From Xiphydria camelus (taxonomy: Eukaryota; Arthropoda; Insecta; Hymenoptera; Xiphydriidae): a stretch of 64,000 nt of DNA. The stretch's first letter is position 1. Each line of letters starts with the position of its first letter. The stretch spans positions 2,611,501 to 2,675,500 of the forward strand of contig OY783199.1 in the NCBI GenBank assembly GCA_963678675.1, given 5' to 3'. Below, one piece after another: positions 26,174 through 64,000 of the stretch. Below the pieces are notes generated by a model. It was not told the DNA's origin. It worked only from the letters and a program-made list of their open reading frames with translations, and made no database searches. A program made the position numbers and the translations under genes.

Positions 26174-26497
26174 CGAATTACGATCATCAATTTCTGAAAA
26201 ATAGAAATAAATTTGAGATCTCCAACGTACAGACGAAACGATAATTTTGATAAAAATTCGAAATTTAATTTCCAGCGCCACCGTTCCTCAAATTTTTCCG
26301 CCCCTCTCGCTTTCTTGACCCCGAAGCGCAGTCCCGCGTTTCTCTCCTCGTCCTCTCGTTACGCGCTGCACGTTTCCCTGAGAAAGACGACAAGTAAGTA
26401 GGTAGATATACCTATACCTACGCGCGGTGACGGATCCGTGACGGAGAGCGCGGAAACTCTAGACACCCCGCGACGGAATTTCGCGGAAGCGTCGAGC

Positions 26498-26500
<3 letters not shown>

Positions 26501-26530
<30 letters not shown>
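26501..26530 (+). repeat. GA microsatellite
   Basis: About fifteen GA units. A similar run lies at 25391-25413. Confidence 0.9.
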
Positions 26531-26531
<1 letters not shown>

Positions 26532-27173
26532 CCTCTGGAAATTCTCGACACGTGTACGCGCTGCCGGTCGCACGGGCACTCGACGTCCCCGCGTCAAGAG
26601 CGTTCCGCGGCGCGCGAGACGAAGGGTGCGTTTATGCAAAACAAACGACGCGCGGCAGCGGCGGCTCGATCGTGAGGTCGAGTTGCGGGGAAATGTGTTC
26701 GCCACGCATTATTTTAGGTCCCACGGTGTTTTCCCTTCGGACGCTTCTCGTCTGAGAAAACACGGCCGACGTTTTGTCGAACGGGGAAAGCGCCCCCGTG
26801 CGTTGCGACGGCCAGGGGGGGCTCTTCGCGTCGCGGCGGCGGCGGCGCGTACGCGCACGTGGGAGTTGGTAGTCCGGTTAGCGAAGGTCTGAAATACGAG
26901 TTTTTACCAACCAGGCTGCATTTTTGTTCAACGTTGTCATTGGACCCTATAAAGCTCTGGGTGAAGTATCGCGGGTTTTCAACCAGGGGTTACGATTGAA
27001 AAACAATAACGAATACCCCAAAAGTGGGTTATTCGAAAATAACTCGAGAACTAAGCGAGGTATCGAATGAAGTGGAAATCCGAAATTGTAGAGCTTAAAA
27101 TTAGGTCACCCCTACGTCATAGTAGCAAGCCTGAATTTTATATATGTTACTTGGGTTATTATTTTAAGTATTT

Positions 27174-27430
27174 AAGTGACATTTTAGCGACCTCTTAGTG
27201 AAATTTTAGTGACCTTTCAGTGACTTTAGCGACCTATTAGTGACTTAAGCGATATTTTAGTGACCTTTTAGTGAAATTTTAGTGTCATTTTAGTGAAATT
27301 TTAGTGATATCTTAGTGACTTTGGTGAAAATTCACTCAAGTATCACTAAAAGGTCACTAAGGTCACTAAGATGTCACTAAAAGGTCACTAAAATTTCACT
27401 AAGAGGTCACTAAAGTCACTAAAAATTCCC
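27174..27430. repeat. TTAGTGA-word array, inverted
   Basis: From 27174 to about 27335, words such as TTTTAGTGACC, TTAGTGAAA and TTTAGCGACC repeat in 10-20 bp steps. From about 27338 the reverse complements (TCACTAAAAGG, TCACTAAGG) follow, so the whole can fold back. Confidence 0.75.
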
Positions 27431-28089
27431 CTTCCTAGCTAGCTCTCCCAGACGTCCCTTGTTACCACCATTATTCGAACGATCGTACTTGGGATATCGC
27501 TGTGAATTGTGCAAATTCAATTTCCCGAGATGAAAAATGAACGAGCCAAACAACAGATCTATCGAGAAGCGAAATAAGAACAAAAACGTCGACGGGAACG
27601 ACTCGACATTCCTCGACGTCCTCCCGCGGTGTAAGCCTATATCCCTCTGTCACCCTCCCTGTCTCTTCGTATGACGCGAAGTTTTCCACGACTATAATAG
27701 CCACCTCGTTTATTCGTCCATACCTGTTAGATCTTCAGTCCGCGAGTGTAAGGAATAACGAAGGAACGCTTATTACACCGAGTTGGTATATAAGGTTCCG
27801 CCGCGTAGGTACGTCGTAAAGAGCCGTGCCGGTTATAACGATTCTCATCAAACCTCCGTTCGTACGACGCCCACCCGTAAGAAGAACGCGCGGGGGTTCC
27901 GCGCGCGTTTCGTCCCCTTTCCAGTGGATTATAATTACTACGTTTCGAACGCGCGTTGGTAATTATATTGATCACGGGCCCGCGTCGGAACGATCGATGA
28001 CTCTTTTTTTTTTCCTTAAAGTAGAAAGTGAAACGTGTCTTCCATCACTGCTGTTATGACTGTGACTATATGGTAATGCTCGTTATCTA

Positions 28090-28326
28090 CACTGTAAGAG
28101 AAAAATTTGTATTAAATTGAATACCATTGTATGTAGAGCTTTTATCAGATACGTGATTAAGAAAATCAATAAACTCCGTTATGAAATTTATAAGAGCAAT
28201 TTCATAAAGAAATGCATTAAATTTTCACAATTACGGAGTGGCTATATTAATTTTCATAATCACGCATTGAACAAGTTTTATACAAAAGTACCTATCTGTG
28301 TTAAAATAATACATTTTTTTCCAGTG
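28090..28326. mobile_element. MITE-D copy
   Basis: Ends are CACTGTAAG and CCAGTG, with a TA duplication and ATACGTGATTA arms. Confidence 0.75.
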
Positions 28327-29230
28327 TATGCTTCAATTGAGATTACATCAGGAAGGACATTCTACATTGCTTGGTACCTACGTCAAATCATTGCAATTCC
28401 TCTTTCGTTCTTCGATTTGGTGAGTTGATATTTTCAAAATATCAATCCTGTCGCTGCAAAGTGCTTACGACACATTCGATATCAAAATTTCTCGCAACGG
28501 TAACGCAAAATATTCATTTCTGCGGTAAAAGGAATTCTTGAAAAACTCCGTAAATTTCAAACGGATACTTTTAGAGCAAAGTATTATAAATTTTCTGAAA
28601 ACCTTCTAAATTGCACTGAATTATAAATAAAAAGAGCCTCACGAGGCGTGCCATGTCAAAATGTCGGAGCTACCGAGCCACTGAAACTTTTTCGTGGAAT
28701 ATTTTCTGATCTGGATGAACTGCTCAGACTATTCCCACCAAATAAAGCATTGTTCATCCATCTACCCATCTACTTTCGCTCTACACGATTCTGCAACCCC
28801 GAATATCCCTTAAAATCGCCAACCTACAAATACACGTGGAAAAACTCCACAAGACGACGCACATGGGTTCCTCTCTCGCTGTGCATAGTTTCATTTCGCG
28901 GTTGCCCTCCGCAGACGCAGCCCTACTTCGTCCGCTCCTAACGGGAGGCAACCACGGAAGTCGTTTACCGCGAAATTAAAAATCAATCGCCTCGTACAGG
29001 TATCAAAAAATCGCACATCTTTCCCACAACAAAAAAAAGTCCCACCACACGAGAGCGACCGCCGCAAATGTTTCCCCCGTATACAGTACCACTGTCGCGC
29101 GTCGTTCGATCTCCTCCCCTCCCCTCGTTCCCTCGTTAAATCGCGAAGCCGCGGATTCGCGAGGGGACGAAAAAACGTCAGAACGCGCGAGGGTGTAATG
29201 AAACTTATTTACCGGTCGCGCACCGGCCGA

Positions 29231-29324
29231 CCAATGGCGCGACGGTATGGTGGACGAGGCCACGCCCACCAACCAATGACACGCGCCGCATTGCGGTAAT
29301 GTTCAGGCCACGCCCCCATCCAAT
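29231..29324 (+). promoter_or_regulatory. so: Candidate so promoter block: three CCAAT boxes and two CACGCCC boxes
   Basis: CCAAT occurs at 29231-29235, 29273-29277 and 29320-29324. GGCCACGCCC-type GC boxes, as bound by KLF/Sp factors, lie at about 29259-29268 and 29307-29317. All five are in the same orientation as so and within 94 bp. The block is about 1.75 kb upstream of the start codon. The boxes are seen; their role is inferred from spacing and orientation. Confidence 0.5.
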
Positions 29325-30245
29325 AAGCCCGCAGTTCGCGCATGACGGTGACGCGCGTTGAGGCGACTGTAGCGCGCCACCCGGTAGTAGTCTCGGGTCC
29401 GCGCACAAGACGGGATCTCGCGTGGTTGTGCGTATCGAGCGCGTCGTCCGATCGGTACCGTTCGGTTCCACGATCCTCCCCCGCGTCTCGTCCCGCGCGG
29501 AACTCTCGCAGTGCTCCGTGGCGAGCGATCGGCAGGGGTGTTTCGCTTGGGGTTCGGCCGATATTTTCTCTCCCAGTGACAAACGTCGAGCCGAGTGCGC
29601 AGTGTGCATGATCAATTATAAACCTACTGGAGTGATGTAAATCGGTGACGAGTGCGCGTCTCTCTCTCTCTACCCACGGACGCGTCGTTTCAACCCGTGG
29701 TGCGACGTCGAACGAGATCGCACCCCCGTTTAAGGGGTCGAGGAGGAGAGTATCGTCGATCCGAGGATAACCCTGCGTCTCTCTCTCTCTTTATTGAAAT
29801 CTCCGGAGCTCGTCGAGTGACTGGGACGAATTGAAGAGAAACGAAAAACCGAAAGAGAGAGAGAGAGGGAGAGAGAGCGAGAGAGAGCACGCGTGGAGAA
29901 AGAGAGAGAAAGAAGATCGACTCTTAAACGCGCCCTCCTAATAATAGCTGACGGCGCGCGTACGCGAGAACCCGAGCGGCTATAAATATCGCATCGAAAC
30001 GAAACACGAACCTCTCGCGGGTGAGGATCGTTCGCGCGAGATCCTCCGCGCCGCGCGCGACGAGAGAGAGAGAGAGGAAGAAGCCGTGAGAGTCGCCACG
30101 GCGGACGTATCGAATCTCCGCGTCGCTCGTCGATTCCGGGAGATGTGCGGAGCGCGTACGACGCACCGGTGCCGCGCGCGACGATCGATCTAGGCGCGCG
30201 CCGCGCCTCCGCTCTCGTCCGCCGCGCGGTAATCGGATAGAGCGC

Positions 30246-30280
<35 letters not shown>

Positions 30281-31080
30281 CGTGTAACGGGAGGTGTAAC
30301 GCAAGACAATCAAGGCGCGAGTAAAGGACCGAGAAGAAGAAGAAGACGAAGGCGAGAGAAGCCGGTGGTATTAGCGAATAATAATCGAAGCCGCTGGCCT
30401 CAGAGCATCGACGCGCGTTCGCCGTTATCCCGGCGCGGTAACTCGAGAAATATCCCGCGAGTGTTGCACGGCCGGCGGCGGCGGCGGCGGCAGCGGCAGC
30501 GGCGGCTGCTGCGGCCCCCGACACCCGAGACCCTCAGCGCCGCCTAAAAATATCCCGCGTGCGCGCGGCAGCGCACGTTACCTCACATCCGCAGGCGAGA
30601 CCCTCTCTCTTCACCGCGAAGAATTCGAGAGCAAACCCGAGACTCGCTCCGATTACCGAGCGACACGCACCGATGTCCGCGCGCGGCGGGACCGGCGCAC
30701 GGCCGCGCGGAACGAGCGAGCGACGGTGAACGCCGCGGTCCTGTGTCAAGAGGCGGAGTGGCATGCGCGGAAGAAGGATCCGTCGGAAGGCGAGTTGAGA
30801 CGATTCCTCGAGGGAGAGAGAGCGGAAGCCGCGCGGCCCGGACGGAGCGCGTTGGAGGAGAAAGGCTCGCGCTCGCGCGGCGGTAATGAAGCGCGCGACG
30901 CGCCGCCGGCACTGACGCGGTTCACACGACGTCGTCGGCGAACCTGTCGCGACGCCGTCGCGTCTCGCGGCGACGACGACGTACGGGGCGGCGCGAGCTC
31001 CGCCGCTGCGGCCGGTGTTCACGGTGGAGGGCGGCGGAAGCGGCGGGCGAGGGGGCGGCGCGGGCCCCGGAGATGAGGTG
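29325..31080 (+). other. so: Probable so 5' UTR/CpG-rich leader
   Basis: A GC- and CpG-rich stretch with GA/CT runs at about 29660, 29860, 30060 and 30248-30279 and no MITEs. The open frames on both strands are low-complexity products of these runs and of CGG/GCG repeats. A 5' UTR intron cannot be excluded, and no transcription start can be fixed from sequence alone. Confidence 0.4.
30248..30279 (+). repeat. GA microsatellite in the probable so leader
   Basis: About sixteen GA units, the longest of several in the leader. GA runs can bind GAGA-type factors in insects; that role is not shown here. Confidence 0.85.
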
Positions 31081-62627
<31,547 letters not shown>

Positions 62628-63760
62628 CACTGGGTCCAGGGCAGCCAGGGCAAGCAGCGCGACCAGGAGAAGACCTAGGCGCGGGTACCGCCTCCTCGAC
62701 GTAAGATCGCCCGGTTTGCGGCGGACGGAAACGAAGCCGAGAAGACATTTCTCCAAACTCGAAGACGCATTCGTTCGAGTAGTAAGTAGAAAATATCCGT
62801 TCGACTCGGAGTACTGATTTGACGCGTGTGCGATGACGTTTGGCCGCGACCAAATCGGGATTCCCCCTCGGATCGAATCGATTTCTACTACCGAAACCGA
62901 GTATTCGTTCGAATCGAAGAACAACGTTCTCGCAATCTTCACGGAACGAAATCGAATCGCGCCACTCGCGTCTGTCAGTGGCCAGCGTCCGTGGAAACTG
63001 CCGTGGAGTGGAGTTTTTCCGTATAAGCACATACCAAAAAAAACAAGGGAAATGGAGAAGTAACTCTAAATGAAGTCGTTACGTAAATCGATCTGCCACG
63101 CGCGCGCGCGGAGTGTGTTCTTCGGGAAGAAGCAGAGAGAGAGAGACTCTTCGAGGATCGTTCTCTCGCTCGTACGTACCCCCCAACAAATTCTATGCTC
63201 CTTCAAATTAGATCGCCGTATCGCTATCGACGATTTTCAATGCGCTGAATCGATGAGAGGCCCTAATTTGAATGATTCACGCGGGGGAAGCATACGCGTA
63301 CAGAGTCTCGTCGTATATGTATTAATTATATAAGATAGCCAATCGCCTCGTCTCTTCCTCCGTCGTGGTCCAGCGGCACCGGGAAGAGGGAGACGAGCCC
63401 GAGAAAAAGTAGCAAAAGACACGTCGGCATTTCCGTTACCGCGAAGAGAAGAATCTCTGCCCGGTCCTCGCAGATTTGCTTTTTCGTCGGTCGAGCCGTC
63501 GGTAACCGGTGGACGAAAAAACAAGGAAACACGTACCCATCGCGCCCCGTTAAAAGTATACTTCACCAGCGCAACGCTCTACGCGTCTTTCCGCACTACG
63601 TAGATATACATATACGCTTCTGTGTGTTTGTCCTGTACATATGTAGATAATTGACGGGACACATCCCACAGTTCGACCCAGTTGCGAGGCGAGTGCTCTC
63701 GTAAATGGGGAGCGTGCAGAAATTACGCGACGACGAGCACTTCCGGGGGAGCCGTCAAAC

Positions 63761-64000
63761 GCGACGTCTGGCGAACAAATAGAATTTCATCGCCAAACTC
63801 GTCTTTCCCTCTTGATCAAATCCTGGAGCGGCTTAAACTCGACTCGCTCCAAGAATATTCGTACCGAGAATTTCAAAAATATAATTAGAATATTCAATCG
63901 ACGTCTCGCGAATAAATAGAATCTCATCGTCAAACTCTTCTTTTCTTCTTGATAAAATCACGGAGCAGCGTAAATTTTATCCGCTCCCGGAATATTCGTA
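63761..64000 (+). repeat. Tandem repeat, 138-bp unit, running off the window
   Basis: GACGTCTGGCGAACAAATAG at 63762 recurs as GACGTCTCGCGAATAAATAG near 63899. Both units reach GAATATTCGTA, the second at the last base. Confidence 0.7.
63911..63916 (+). terminator. so: Candidate polyadenylation signal AATAAA
   Basis: An exact AATAAA hexamer about 1.28 kb after the so stop. It lies in the second unit of a 138-bp tandem repeat; the first unit has AACAAA at the same place. Its use as a signal is unproven. Confidence 0.25.

Larger units (their letters stand above)
23057..29230. other. Intergenic region between the broken gene and so
   Basis: Mostly AT-rich to balanced sequence. It holds the possible exon at 24228, MITE-E (24622), MITE-D copies (25930, 28090), GA runs (25391, 26501), a GT run (24428) and the TTAGTGA array (27174-27430). 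No complete gene is recognised. Confidence 0.6.
62628..64000 (+). other. so: so 3' UTR and downstream sequence
   Basis: No coding sequence is recognised after the TGA. The first AATAAA found downstream is at 63911-63916, inside a tandem repeat, so the 3' UTR may be about 1.3 kb or may extend past the window. The long minus-strand frame at 62292-63032 is antisense to exon 5. Confidence 0.5.

Noticed and set aside
29730..30524. A 264-residue minus-strand frame with poly-Ala and Ser-Leu runs
   Set aside because: Made by the GA and GCC repeats of the so leader.

Overview
The window looks like nuclear DNA of an insect, most probably a hymenopteran and perhaps an ant. It has one widely spaced, intron-split homeobox gene, no operons or bacterial ribosome binding sites, CpG-rich stretches, many GA and CTT microsatellites, and dozens of short palindromic DNA transposons (MITEs). 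The order-level call is an inference from texture and from the insect-like SIX protein; no species is claimed.

The main gene is on the + strand: a SIX1/2-class homeobox gene, the orthologue of Drosophila sine oculis (so). Five coding exons (31081-31383, 37708-37969, 38797-39031, 60692-61241, 62343-62627) join with matching phases and GT/AG borders into a 544-residue protein. It has a Gly/Ala/Ser-rich N-terminus, a SIX domain split over exons 1-3, a homeodomain in exon 3, a Gln/His-rich linker in exon 4 and a Met-rich tail in exon 5. A block with three CCAAT boxes and two CACGCCC boxes (29231-29324), followed by a CpG- and GA-rich stretch, is the likely promoter and 5' UTR. Intron 3 (21.7 kb) holds most of the MITEs.

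Upstream, at 19420-22819 on the + strand, lie the remains of a second gene. It encodes a Cys/Lys/Arg-rich repeat protein whose composition recalls insect sperm-tail Mst101-like proteins. A 2.1-kb non-autonomous DNA transposon with 69-bp perfect terminal repeats and a TAA target duplication sits in its codon 24, and a run of nine G shifts the frame further on. Removing the element and one target copy restores the frame exactly. A 665-bp fold-back element is nested inside the transposon.

The rest is intergenic or intronic. From 1 to 19419 there are MITEs, microsatellites and simple palindromes but no convincing gene. From 23057 to 29200 there is one possible orphan exon (24228-24344), a tandem array built on TTAGTGA-like words (27174-27430) and more MITEs. 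Several sequence-unrelated MITE families (A, B, C, H, I, and D in part) share 5'-CACTG-type ends and 2-bp target duplications that are not always TA, which points to a common CACTA/Mirage-type transposase acting in trans. Two further elements have TTAA duplications and piggyBac-like ends. Insertions of one family inside another allow a relative ordering in time.
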